64,000 nucleotides of DNA, taken from positions 207,604-271,603 of the forward strand of contig NZ_JASJUU010000005.1 in assembly GCF_030125375.1 (NCBI RefSeq), read 5' to 3'. The notes under the pieces were generated by a model. It was not told where the DNA came from. It was given only the letters and a program-made list of their open reading frames with translations, and searched no databases. Below are positions 27,140-35,735 of the stretch, one piece after another (position 1 is the stretch's first letter; every line of letters starts with the position of its first letter). The DNA is from Pseudoalteromonas umbrosa. Its GTDB lineage: Bacteria; Pseudomonadota; Gammaproteobacteria; Enterobacterales; Alteromonadaceae. Both the position numbers and the translations under genes were made by a program.

Positions 27140-28197
27140 AACTGCTCCCAAGCCACCTCTTTTTCTAACACCCGCTGCGGCGCAATATAGTGAATAAAGT
27201 CCCCACCTTTGAGGGCATAATTTAGCGGTGGGTTTAAATCCATATCCTGACCACTTCGGTCATGGGCAACCCCTAATAAAGTTGCATTGTGATGCTCTTT
27301 GAAAAACATAAACAACTGACCAAATTCACACGCAGCCAGCGAGCGCGGAATTTGCAAACTAAATTGCGTGTCACCTCGCAAAGTCGATAACAGCTCTTCC
27401 TGTATACGACTAGAGCCGGGATCTTGCATAGAGCGCACCAATATTTCAGCAGACATAGCCGTTGAGCACTCGACATTCGCACAGTGCACGCGCAGTAATT
27501 GTGCTTTGGTTTCATCAATAAAATGGGCACTGATATGTGCTGTGTCTTTCACCATTGGGCTGAGCTTTAGCGCAGTGGTGAATGTATGATCATCATCTTT
27601 ACCATCCACAATGATCTTATCGGCTTCCTGAATAGCGGCGCGAGATAATTCTGTATCATCTGTAAAGCTTGCTAAGCGCACAAAATCTACTTGAGGGTAA
27701 CGTAATAATGGGTGCTCCATTTCCTCTTGTACGGCAAGAATGATCCGTCGCTCAATACGCTTATTATCTGCCAAGATAAATTCAATCATCTTTTCCGTTC
27801 TGGTTGAATGCCAACCAAAAATAATGATGTGGTCATGTAGATGTGAGAAATCTTTATCGCCCTTCATTGCTTTTTTCACCCATATTGTAATTTCTTGTCC
27901 AACTTTCCCTAATAAAACGCCAAACAGCGCTAAACCAAATGGGATCTGCACCAAGGTTACAACCCATCGTCCAAACTCAGACGCAGCGCTCAAGTCCCCA
28001 TAGCCCACCGTAGAGGTAGTCACGACATAGTAATAAACGAATGTACTAAAAGGTAATAACGCTTGCTCTTGTGCCAGCCATAACAGCCCCCACGTCAATA
28101 ACATATGGCTGACTGTTGCCAACACTAGGACTTGCCAGCTTGCTCGGTTGATGTGACTTTGGATTTGTAGCAGCATGCGCTTCATGACAATTGGCAT
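27136..28197 (-). CDS. Two-TM potassium channel with TrkA-N domain
   Basis: 353 residues. N-terminal pore module: helix near 19-38, selectivity filter TSTVGYGDLS, second helix near 73-97. The cytoplasmic part is an RCK/TrkA-N domain starting HDHIIIFGWHSTRTEKMIEF, where the usual GxGxxG reads GWHSTR, so nucleotide binding may be altered. It resembles single-pore channels such as MthK/Kch. The ATG at 28197 has an AGGA ribosome site 7 bases upstream. Coupled to the small membrane gene downstream. Confidence 0.88.
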   Translation of the reverse strand: MPIVMKRMLLQIQSHINRASWQVLVLATVSHMLLTWGLLWLAQEQALLPFSTFVYYYVVTTSTVGYGDLSAASEFGRWVVTLVQIPFGLALFGVLLGKVGQEITIWVKKAMKGDKDFSHLHDHIIIFGWHSTRTEKMIEFILADNKRIERRIILAVQEEMEHPLLRYPQVDFVRLASFTDDTELSRAAIQEADKIIVDGKDDDHTFTTALKLSPMVKDTAHISAHFIDETKAQLLRVHCANVECSTAMSAEILVRSMQDPGSSRIQEELLSTLRGDTQFSLQIPRSLAACEFGQLFMFFKEHHNATLLGVAHDRSGQDMDLNPPLNYALKGGDFIHYIAPQRVLEKEVAWEQL

Positions 28198-28401
28198 TAG
28201 TTATCCTGATCCTATCTTTTTATCCCTGCATGACATCATCTATCAGTAAATAAACAAGTCAATGCTTTACAGGCAAAAAATTAATTTATCCTATATTTTT
28301 CAGTAAATACGGCATTTGTACGTTGACTGAGGTAAAGAACTCGTAATTTTTACTGTTATATGTGTATACTTTGAAAAGCAGCAAGATGATGAGGTGAAAG
28401 T

Positions 28402-29343
28402 ATGGCGGGTGTGTTAGCTTCAGTTGATCAACGCACACAGTTGGTAGGTGAAAACCGGCTTGAATTATTGCTATTTCATTTACACAGTAGACACCTGTTT
28501 GCACTGAATGTATTTAAAGTAAAAGAAGTCGTTAAACTACCTCATTTAAACAAAATGCCTAACGCCCACCCTAAGGTTGCAGGTGTCACCAATATACGCG
28601 GAGAATCCATCCCCGTTATAGACTTGCGACAAGCGATTTGCATGCCACCTACTGAATACGACGATGACAGCAACCTTGTAATCACCGAATATAATCGTAC
28701 CGTACAAGCGTTTTTAGTCGGTAAAGTGGATCACATCGTCAATACCACTTGGTCAGACATTATGCCAACTCCAAAAACGGTCGGCCGAAATCATTATTTG
28801 ACGGCATTAACCAAGGTCCAACGTGAAGGGGTCGAACACATTGTGGAAATTATCGATGTGGAAAAAGTGCTTGCTGAAATCATTGACTACGATATCGAGA
28901 TCCCAGAGGGCGTACTCGACCAGAGTATCTTAAATCAATTTAAAGGACGCAAAATTCTTCACGCAGATGATTCGGCCACTGCTCGCCGTCAAGTCTCTGA
29001 TACTTTGGCGCAAATTGGCATAGAGATCATTCCGGCAACAGATGGCCAAGAAGCACTTAATCTGCTTAAGCACTGGGCAGATGAAGGCATTGACGTTAAC
29101 AAAGAACTGATGGCAGTGATCACTGATGCTGAAATGCCGGTCATGGACGGCTATCGACTTACCTATGAAATACGCAATGACGAAAGGCTCAAAGATCTCT
29201 ATGTCATACTCAATACGTCATTGAGCGGCAGTTTCAACCAAGCTATGGTGGAGAAAGTCGGGTGTAATGCATTTTTATCTAAGTTTCAGCCCGACTTATT
29301 AGTCCAAGAAATGCAAAAACGTTTAAAGCAAATTCTAGGCTAA
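28402..29343 (+). CDS. cheV: Chemotaxis coupling/response protein CheV
   Basis: 313 residues: an N-terminal CheW-like domain (about 20-165) and a C-terminal receiver (about 180-310) with the acidic pocket in LHADDSATARR, the phosphoacceptor region AVITDAEMPVMDG and a late lysine in FLSKFQPD. CheV couples receptors to CheA and can act as a phosphate sink in adaptation. A GAGGTGAAAGT ribosome site precedes the ATG. Monocistronic, divergent from the potassium channel. Confidence 0.93.
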   Translation: MAGVLASVDQRTQLVGENRLELLLFHLHSRHLFALNVFKVKEVVKLPHLNKMPNAHPKVAGVTNIRGESIPVIDLRQAICMPPTEYDDDSNLVITEYNRTVQAFLVGKVDHIVNTTWSDIMPTPKTVGRNHYLTALTKVQREGVEHIVEIIDVEKVLAEIIDYDIEIPEGVLDQSILNQFKGRKILHADDSATARRQVSDTLAQIGIEIIPATDGQEALNLLKHWADEGIDVNKELMAVITDAEMPVMDGYRLTYEIRNDERLKDLYVILNTSLSGSFNQAMVEKVGCNAFLSKFQPDLLVQEMQKRLKQILG

Positions 29344-29492
29344 AAACTGTATAAAAAGACAGTGAAGTGGAAATTAAATATAATTAATTTTCAATTAGTT
29401 ATATTTTAAGCGATTGAAATACTCGCTGAAAACTGGGCTTTAAATGCGACGCTAGGTATACTTTGCCCTCACTTTTCGAAATAGGCGCAAAG

Positions 29493-31658
29493 ATGGACGT
29501 ATCTGAATTACTTGACGGCTTGAATGACAAGCAGCGTGAAGCGGTTGCTGCACCGCTCAGCAATATGCTTATTCTGGCTGGCGCAGGCTCTGGTAAAACA
29601 CGAGTGCTGGTGCACCGTATCGCTTGGTTAATGCAGGTAGAGCACGCCTCTCCTTACAGCATTTTTGCTGTAACCTTTACCAATAAAGCCGCCAAAGAAA
29701 TGCGTACTCGTGTTGAAGAAACACTGCAAAGTCCAGTTGGCGGTATGTGGATTGGCACCTTCCACGGCTTATCACATCGTATTCTACGCGCCCATCACAG
29801 AGAAGCGAACTTACCTGAGTCATTTCAAATCCTAGATTCAGACGATCAGCAGCGCATGATCAGACGTCTACTCAAGGCAATGAATATTGACGAGAAAAAA
29901 TGGCCTGCCAAGCAGCTTAGTTGGTATATCAGTGCCCGAAAAGATGAAGGTTTACGCCCCAAAGACATTCAAGCCTATGATGCCAGTGAGCAACTCATGC
30001 TGAACGTTTATACGGCCTATCAAGATGCCTGTGATAGAGCTGGTTTGGTCGATTTTGCCGAAATCCTGCTGCGTTGCTACGAATTACTTCAGCAACAACC
30101 GACACTGCTGCGCCACTATCAACAACGCTTCAAGCATATGTTGGTAGACGAATTCCAAGATACCAACAGCATTCAATACCAATGGCTGCGCCTGCTCGCC
30201 GGTGGTGACAACAACATAATGATCGTCGGTGATGATGACCAAAGTATCTACGGCTGGCGTGGTGCGAAAATTGAAAACATCAAACGTTTCTTAAAAGACT
30301 TTGATGCCGATACCATTCGCCTTGAGCAAAACTACCGCTCGACAGGCACTATTTTGAAAGCCTCCAATGCCCTCATTCAAAATAACTCAGAACGAATGGG
30401 GAAAAGCCTATGGACAGATGGCACACAAGGGGAGCCAATCTCCATTTATGCCGCTTTCAATGAATTAGATGAAGCACGCTTTACCGTAGGCAAAATTAAA
30501 TCTTGGCTACAAGATGGCAATGCACTGACAGACTGCGCCATCTTGTACAGAAATAATGCGCAATCTCGTGTACTGGAAGAAGCCCTTTTACAAGAAGGCC
30601 TAAAGTATCGCATTTACGGCGGTATGCGCTTCTTCGAGCGTCAAGAGATCAAAGATGCGCTCTCTTACTTGCGCCTGATCAGCAACCGTAACGATGATGC
30701 CGCATTCGAGCGTGTGATCAATACACCGACTCGTGGTATTGGCGACAAAACGCTGAGTCATATTCGTGACTGTGCACGCAATGAATCTCTACCACTATGG
30801 TATGCGGCCAAAGCTGTCATCGAGCAGCAACATCTGACAGGGCGTGCAGCCACAGCAGTAACACGATTTATTGAATTAATTGAACAGCTAGATGAAAAGC
30901 TGGTTGAACTCGAACTGGCTGAACAAGCCAAAACCACTATCGAACACTCAGGCTTATTAGCCATGTATCAAGCTGAAAAAGGTGAAAAAGGCCGTGCCCG
31001 AGTAGAGAACTTAGAAGAATTGATCAATGCGTGTGGCCAATTTGAGCTGCCGGTAGAAGAAGAGTTTAGCTCGCCACTGCAAGGCTTCTTAGCCTATACC
31101 TCACTCGAGTCTGGTGAAGGTCAAGCTGATGAACACGAAGATGCTGTGCAAATGATGACGCTGCACTCGGCCAAAGGTCTAGAATTTCCACTGGTCTTTA
31201 TGGTGGGTGTAGAAGAAGGCATGTTCCCGTCACAGCAAAGCCATGAAGAGTCTGGGCGCTTAGAAGAAGAACGCCGACTGTGTTATGTCGGAATGACTCG
31301 CGCAATGCAAAAGCTGTATATCAGTCATGCTGAAAGTCGTCGTTTGTATGGCCAAGAGAAATACCATAGCCCATCTCGATTTTTGCGTGAACTACCTGAA
31401 GACTGCACTGAAGAGATCCGCATTAAAACTCAAGTATCTAGGCCAGCTGCCACCAATCGCTTCAGCGCATCGGTCAGCCACGCCGCGTTTGAAGACAGCG
31501 ACTTCAACCTTGGGCAGCGTGTGCTGCATGCAAAATTTGGTGCAGGTACCGTACTCAATTACGAAGGCGTTGGTGCGCAATCTCGTATTCAGGTCAATTT
31601 TGACGACGTCGGTACTAAGTGGCTGGTAACGGCTTATGCAAGACTGCAAGCCATTTAA
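29493..31658 (+). CDS. uvrD: DNA helicase II
   Basis: SF1A 3'-5' helicase of nucleotide excision and mismatch repair. Walker A GAGSGKT (residues 30-36), motif II VDEFQDTN, motif III GDDDQSIYGWRGA and motif VI VGMTRAM are all present. I chose the ATG at 29493: MDVSELLDGLNDKQREAV matches E. coli UvrD and gives 721 residues (E. coli 720). The Tudor-like C-terminus (RVLHAKFGAGTVLNYEG) that contacts RNA polymerase is kept. Its last 23 bp overlap the start of tmcA. Confidence 0.96.
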   Translation: MDVSELLDGLNDKQREAVAAPLSNMLILAGAGSGKTRVLVHRIAWLMQVEHASPYSIFAVTFTNKAAKEMRTRVEETLQSPVGGMWIGTFHGLSHRILRAHHREANLPESFQILDSDDQQRMIRRLLKAMNIDEKKWPAKQLSWYISARKDEGLRPKDIQAYDASEQLMLNVYTAYQDACDRAGLVDFAEILLRCYELLQQQPTLLRHYQQRFKHMLVDEFQDTNSIQYQWLRLLAGGDNNIMIVGDDDQSIYGWRGAKIENIKRFLKDFDADTIRLEQNYRSTGTILKASNALIQNNSERMGKSLWTDGTQGEPISIYAAFNELDEARFTVGKIKSWLQDGNALTDCAILYRNNAQSRVLEEALLQEGLKYRIYGGMRFFERQEIKDALSYLRLISNRNDDAAFERVINTPTRGIGDKTLSHIRDCARNESLPLWYAAKAVIEQQHLTGRAATAVTRFIELIEQLDEKLVELELAEQAKTTIEHSGLLAMYQAEKGEKGRARVENLEELINACGQFELPVEEEFSSPLQGFLAYTSLESGEGQADEHEDAVQMMTLHSAKGLEFPLVFMVGVEEGMFPSQQSHEESGRLEEERRLCYVGMTRAMQKLYISHAESRRLYGQEKYHSPSRFLRELPEDCTEEIRIKTQVSRPAATNRFSASVSHAAFEDSDFNLGQRVLHAKFGAGTVLNYEGVGAQSRIQVNFDDVGTKWLVTAYARLQAI

Positions 31659-33714
31659 TCTCGACTCATTACTCCTTGCGTTGCAAAACGCAAGGCACCG
31701 CCAACTGCTGCTACTTTGTGGCAGCAGAAGCTGGGGGCAAGCGTACTTTCAACGCCTTGCTCACTCTACTGAACAGCTTATTTTGAGTGATGATAGCACC
31801 TTGGACAATGCTGTTTGGCCACAGCACTTGCACCAAATCCTAGGTCAGGAGTTCGATTTTGTACTGTATGATGGATACAGCGGCGTAGTCCCTAATAAGC
31901 TCGCAGCATGCACTGGCACAGTCAGATCCGGTGGGCTGCTAGTACTGTTGCTGCCAGAATTATCAACTCTAGCATCTTGGTGTGATCCAGCGCTGACACG
32001 CTGGCTCTCTGAAGGCGAACAGGCTACACAAAGCCCCTTTTTAAAACGCTTTGCACACCAAGTCCAACAACAAAACTGCTGGCTAATTAATGAATCAGGC
32101 GAGGCGAATCTTCCCGCTCAATACTGCGCAGATAAATCCACTTTAGACCTACAATCTCAAACACACCTAGTCGCACTCATCACAGCACATTTTCAACGCG
32201 AATCCAATACGCCAGTATTACTCAGTGCGGACAGAGGACGCGGCAAGTCAGCAACACTCGGATTAATTGCCGCCGCCTTCGCTGACAAACAGGTTATCTT
32301 ATGCGCACAGCAACGCCGAGCAGTACAAAATGGCTTTAAACACTATGCGCAGGCCCTTGACCTCACTGTGCCAGCGGTGAATCAAAACCATTCTCAGACA
32401 TTATCCTACATACCCCCTGATATTGTGCTCACAACCAAGCCTCAGTGCGACCTCTTGCTCATCGATGAGGCTGCTGCGATACCGGTACCAATTTTAAAAC
32501 AGTTACTCACTTTATATCCCAATATTATATTTGCCAGCACCTTAGTAGGTTACGAAGGTAATGGCCGCGGCTATACACTGCGTTTTAAAGCGCATCTCAA
32601 AGCCAAGCATCCACACTTTTTAGACTTGCATCTCCAAGAACCTATTCGCTATGGCGCAGGTGATCCATTAGAGCAACATATGCGCCAACTGCTGGCACTC
32701 GACAGTCAATATTCAGCGATAGAACCTGCACTGAGCACACTCGAATACAGCGAAATCAGTCGCGACACGCTTATTCACAATGAAACCTTGTTGCAGCAAA
32801 TCTTTGCTTTACTGGTCTTGGCGCATTATCAAACATCAGTCAATGACTTGAGGCAGCTATTAGATAGCCCCAATCACCGACTGTTTGTCGTCAACCAAAA
32901 TCAGCACCCCGTCGCAGTATGTTTAGTCGGTTTAGAGGGTAACTTAGCACCTGAGCTTGCCAGTAAAATTGCACTGGGTGAGCGCCGACCAGCAGGTCAT
33001 TTAATGGCGCAACAGCTTACTCAACTCTTAGGCAACACCCAGTTTTGCACCGCACAAGGCGCACGCATCGTGCGTATTGCGGTGGCACCATCACACCAAA
33101 AATTGGGCATTGGTAGCGAGCTAATTCGCTTCGTCATGGCACAGCTAAACAGCCAAGTTAGTTATTTTGGCAGCAGCTTTGGCGCGCAGTCTCAGCTTCA
33201 AAATTACTGGCAACAGCTGGGCTTTAAACCAATGAAGTTAGGTTTTAAGCAAGATAAAGCCAGCGGTGAGTTTGCAGTGTTGGTTGTACATGATAATAGC
33301 AAAATTGCGCTTAACGCAGAGCAAGATGCTTTTGCTGAGCAATTTTTCTTTGCACTGAGCAGTCTATACGCTAAGTTACCTTGGACGCTTGTTCGCAGCT
33401 TACTAACCACGCTTCCCGACAGAGAGCTGCCTGAACAGCTGAATAAGCAAGTGGCATACCTGGCCACTAAAGCAGCCACAGAGCAACAAATTGCACCAGC
33501 AATACAGCAAGTTATAAAAACACAGCCCAGCATCATAAATTCGCTTTCAAGGATTGCTCAACAGCAGGTAATTCAACTATTATTACAACGACATCAGCCA
33601 AAAGAATTAGCCAAAGCACTTAAATTAGAGTCTAAAAAACAATTACAGCTGGCCTATCAGTCACTGTTATCGGAAGTTTATGCTGAAATTACTCGTAAAA
33701 ACGGCCCTTATTAG
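31636..33714 (+). CDS. tmcA: tRNA(Met) cytidine acetyltransferase
   Basis: 692 residues (E. coli 671). It forms N4-acetylcytidine at the wobble base C34 of elongator tRNA-Met, using acetyl-CoA and ATP. An N-terminal DUF1726-type region is followed by a helicase core with Walker A ADRGRGKSA and LLIDEAAAIP, then a GNAT fold with RIAVAPSHQKLGIGSELI. The start inside the end of uvrD suggests coupling; its own end overlaps the next gene by 35 bp. Confidence 0.94.
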   Translation: MQDCKPFNLDSLLLALQNARHRQLLLLCGSRSWGQAYFQRLAHSTEQLILSDDSTLDNAVWPQHLHQILGQEFDFVLYDGYSGVVPNKLAACTGTVRSGGLLVLLLPELSTLASWCDPALTRWLSEGEQATQSPFLKRFAHQVQQQNCWLINESGEANLPAQYCADKSTLDLQSQTHLVALITAHFQRESNTPVLLSADRGRGKSATLGLIAAAFADKQVILCAQQRRAVQNGFKHYAQALDLTVPAVNQNHSQTLSYIPPDIVLTTKPQCDLLLIDEAAAIPVPILKQLLTLYPNIIFASTLVGYEGNGRGYTLRFKAHLKAKHPHFLDLHLQEPIRYGAGDPLEQHMRQLLALDSQYSAIEPALSTLEYSEISRDTLIHNETLLQQIFALLVLAHYQTSVNDLRQLLDSPNHRLFVVNQNQHPVAVCLVGLEGNLAPELASKIALGERRPAGHLMAQQLTQLLGNTQFCTAQGARIVRIAVAPSHQKLGIGSELIRFVMAQLNSQVSYFGSSFGAQSQLQNYWQQLGFKPMKLGFKQDKASGEFAVLVVHDNSKIALNAEQDAFAEQFFFALSSLYAKLPWTLVRSLLTTLPDRELPEQLNKQVAYLATKAATEQQIAPAIQQVIKTQPSIINSLSRIAQQQVIQLLLQRHQPKELAKALKLESKKQLQLAYQSLLSEVYAEITRKNGPY

Positions 33715-34786
33715 CACGTTATTCATTGTATCCGCGCAGATTGCGGCACAACCCAAAACACACATTAAATTAGGCATGAGCGTCGCATTGAGCGGACCTG
33801 CCAGTCATATTGGCCAGCAACTTAAGCAAGGTCATGAGCTCTACTTTAATTACGCCAATCAACAATCCGATACGAAGCAACCCCATATTCAACTCATTGC
33901 ACTCGACGATGGCTATGAGCCGAGCCGCGCGGTTGATAATACGCAGTACCTTATCAGGCATCAGCACATCGATGCCCTGATCGGCAACATGGGGACGCCC
34001 ACCACACATGCAATCAAAGAGATTTTAAAACGCCACCAGCTGCCATTATTGATGCCGTACACTGGCGCCGAATTCTTATATCAAAACCCGGGGTTCCCTA
34101 TTTTTAAACTCCGAGCAAGCTACTTAGATGAAGCCCAAGAGCAAGTTCGCTATCTTGTCGATGAACTTGGACACACAAAAATTGCGTTGTTTATTCAAGC
34201 AGATGAATTTGGCCTCACATTAGAAAAAAGTCACCGCCAAGCGCTTAAAGACAAAGGCATTGAACCTGTTGTCATCGCACGTTTTCGTCGCAATACCAAT
34301 GATGTCGCAAAAGCGCTGACACAGATATTAACCACACAAGCAACAGCCATTGCCATGATTGGCACCTACGAGCCGCTTGCTGCGTTTATCAATCAAGCGC
34401 ACAGAGGTGGTTTTAGAGGCACCTATACCAGCGTTTCGTTTGTATCATCTGCCTCTCTGTTTGCTGACATCACGGTGCCCGCTCATGTGATGGTGACCGA
34501 AGTCTTGCCCGATCCCAATACGTGTCATGGAGACATTTGCAACTTATTTCGCAGCTTATCAAAAACACATCAGCAAACCGTGACTTACCAATCCTTTGAA
34601 GGGTTTGTAAATGCCTACTTATTTTCAAAATCGCTTCAGCACTGCGACTACACCAAACTATCCGCGTGTATCGCCACCGCGATGCCCCATACGTTAAGCA
34701 CAGATAAAGCGCTCCAATCGCTGTTAAACCAGCAACAAAAAAGCACCTCACAGCGCCCGGTATTTAGGTCTTATTTAAAATATTGA
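33680..34786 (+). CDS. Periplasmic ligand-binding protein, branched-chain amino acid type
   Basis: 368 residues with a signal peptide ending near AQIAAQP (about residue 24). The mature part is a type I periplasmic binding fold of the Peripla_BP_6 (LivJ-like) family: IKLGMSVALSGPASHIGQQL, then LIGNMGTPTTHAI and RRNTNDVAKALTQI. No ABC permease or ATPase gene is nearby, so it may serve a distant transporter or act as a sensor partner. It begins inside tmcA, and a CheW-type gene follows 38 bp later on the same strand. Ligand unknown. Confidence 0.85.
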   Translation: MLKLLVKTALISTLFIVSAQIAAQPKTHIKLGMSVALSGPASHIGQQLKQGHELYFNYANQQSDTKQPHIQLIALDDGYEPSRAVDNTQYLIRHQHIDALIGNMGTPTTHAIKEILKRHQLPLLMPYTGAEFLYQNPGFPIFKLRASYLDEAQEQVRYLVDELGHTKIALFIQADEFGLTLEKSHRQALKDKGIEPVVIARFRRNTNDVAKALTQILTTQATAIAMIGTYEPLAAFINQAHRGGFRGTYTSVSFVSSASLFADITVPAHVMVTEVLPDPNTCHGDICNLFRSLSKTHQQTVTYQSFEGFVNAYLFSKSLQHCDYTKLSACIATAMPHTLSTDKALQSLLNQQQKSTSQRPVFRSYLKY

Positions 34787-34824
34787 TCTATGCTTAGCTC
34801 AAGCAATTAATGTTTGAGGCAAAC

Positions 34825-35673
34825 ATGGACCTGATCAATTTTCGAGTAGGAAAAAAAACAATATCACTCAAAATTTTAGATATCTTATTGACCGAACGCT
34901 ATGAAGGAAACCTCACTTCATTGCCCAATGACAACCCGAGCTTTTTGGGGGTTAAAGATTACATGGGCACACCAACCCCAATCTTTGATCTGGGGCTTAT
35001 CCTGAATAACCAATCTTCATATGACACCAACCAATCTTTGGTTGAACTGTTACAGCAAAGAGAGCAAGACCAAAAAGCGTGGCTCTCAGAGCTTGAGATC
35101 AGCGTGCATAATGACGTCCCCTTCACTCAAGCCAGAGATCCCAAGCAATCAGAATTTGGCAAATGGTTTTATAACTTCAAAACAGATAATGAAGACCTAA
35201 AAGCAATTTTAGCGCGCTTTGAAGAGCCACATACTCGCTTACATGCTATCGCCGATGAAATACTCGCCTTGTCCAGCAAGGCCCTAAAAGAGCAAGCAAT
35301 CGCCTTACTAGAGAAAGAAAAGCTCACAACCTTTACTAAATTGATCCGACTGTTTGAGTCTGCCAGAGATCAAATTATTCTTGATCACAAGCCGATTATC
35401 GTCTTTACCACGGAAAATGGCCAGCAGCCACACATAGGGCTGTTAGTGGATAAAGTGGAAGACAATATTCATTGTGATGAGTCAGATATTAAACCATTAC
35501 ACGAGATGACCAATGTCGGTTTTGATATTGACCCGCAAACCAAGAAAATGATGAAAGGGCTGATCAAGCAAGGTGATAATCACAGCTTGGTATTGGATCC
35601 AAGTGCGATTTTTAGGCCGGAGCACTTAAAAGATTATGCGCCAATAGAAACGGAAGAATACGGTTTATTTTAG
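34825..35673 (+). CDS. CheW-like coupling protein with inserted degenerate CZB domain
   Basis: 282 residues. CheW-type strands at both ends (MDLINFRVGKKTISLKIL and IGLLVDKVEDNIHC) are separated by about 130 residues resembling the chemoreceptor zinc-binding (CZB) domain: AWLSELE, SEFGKWFY and PHTRLHAIADEI. In the usual CZB motif zinc is held by His, Cys and a HxxxH pair. Here the HxxxH pair remains, but the first His position is Gln or Lys and the Cys is Ser. A GAGG site 6 bases before the ATG at 34825 fixes the start; 34810 is a weaker alternative. Confidence 0.8.
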   Translation: MDLINFRVGKKTISLKILDILLTERYEGNLTSLPNDNPSFLGVKDYMGTPTPIFDLGLILNNQSSYDTNQSLVELLQQREQDQKAWLSELEISVHNDVPFTQARDPKQSEFGKWFYNFKTDNEDLKAILARFEEPHTRLHAIADEILALSSKALKEQAIALLEKEKLTTFTKLIRLFESARDQIILDHKPIIVFTTENGQQPHIGLLVDKVEDNIHCDESDIKPLHEMTNVGFDIDPQTKKMMKGLIKQGDNHSLVLDPSAIFRPEHLKDYAPIETEEYGLF

Positions 35674-35688
35674 TAAAATAACATAAAC

Positions 35689-35718
35689 AAAAACGCCGCG
35701 AAGTATGCGGCGTTTTTT
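35689..35718. terminator. Bidirectional terminator between CheW-CZB gene and typA
   Basis: A perfect 9-bp stem (AAACGCCGC / GCGGCGTTT) with a 7-base loop and T-runs on both strands sits between converging genes. Confidence 0.93.
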
Positions 35719-35735
35719 ATATTCGAAATTAAGCT

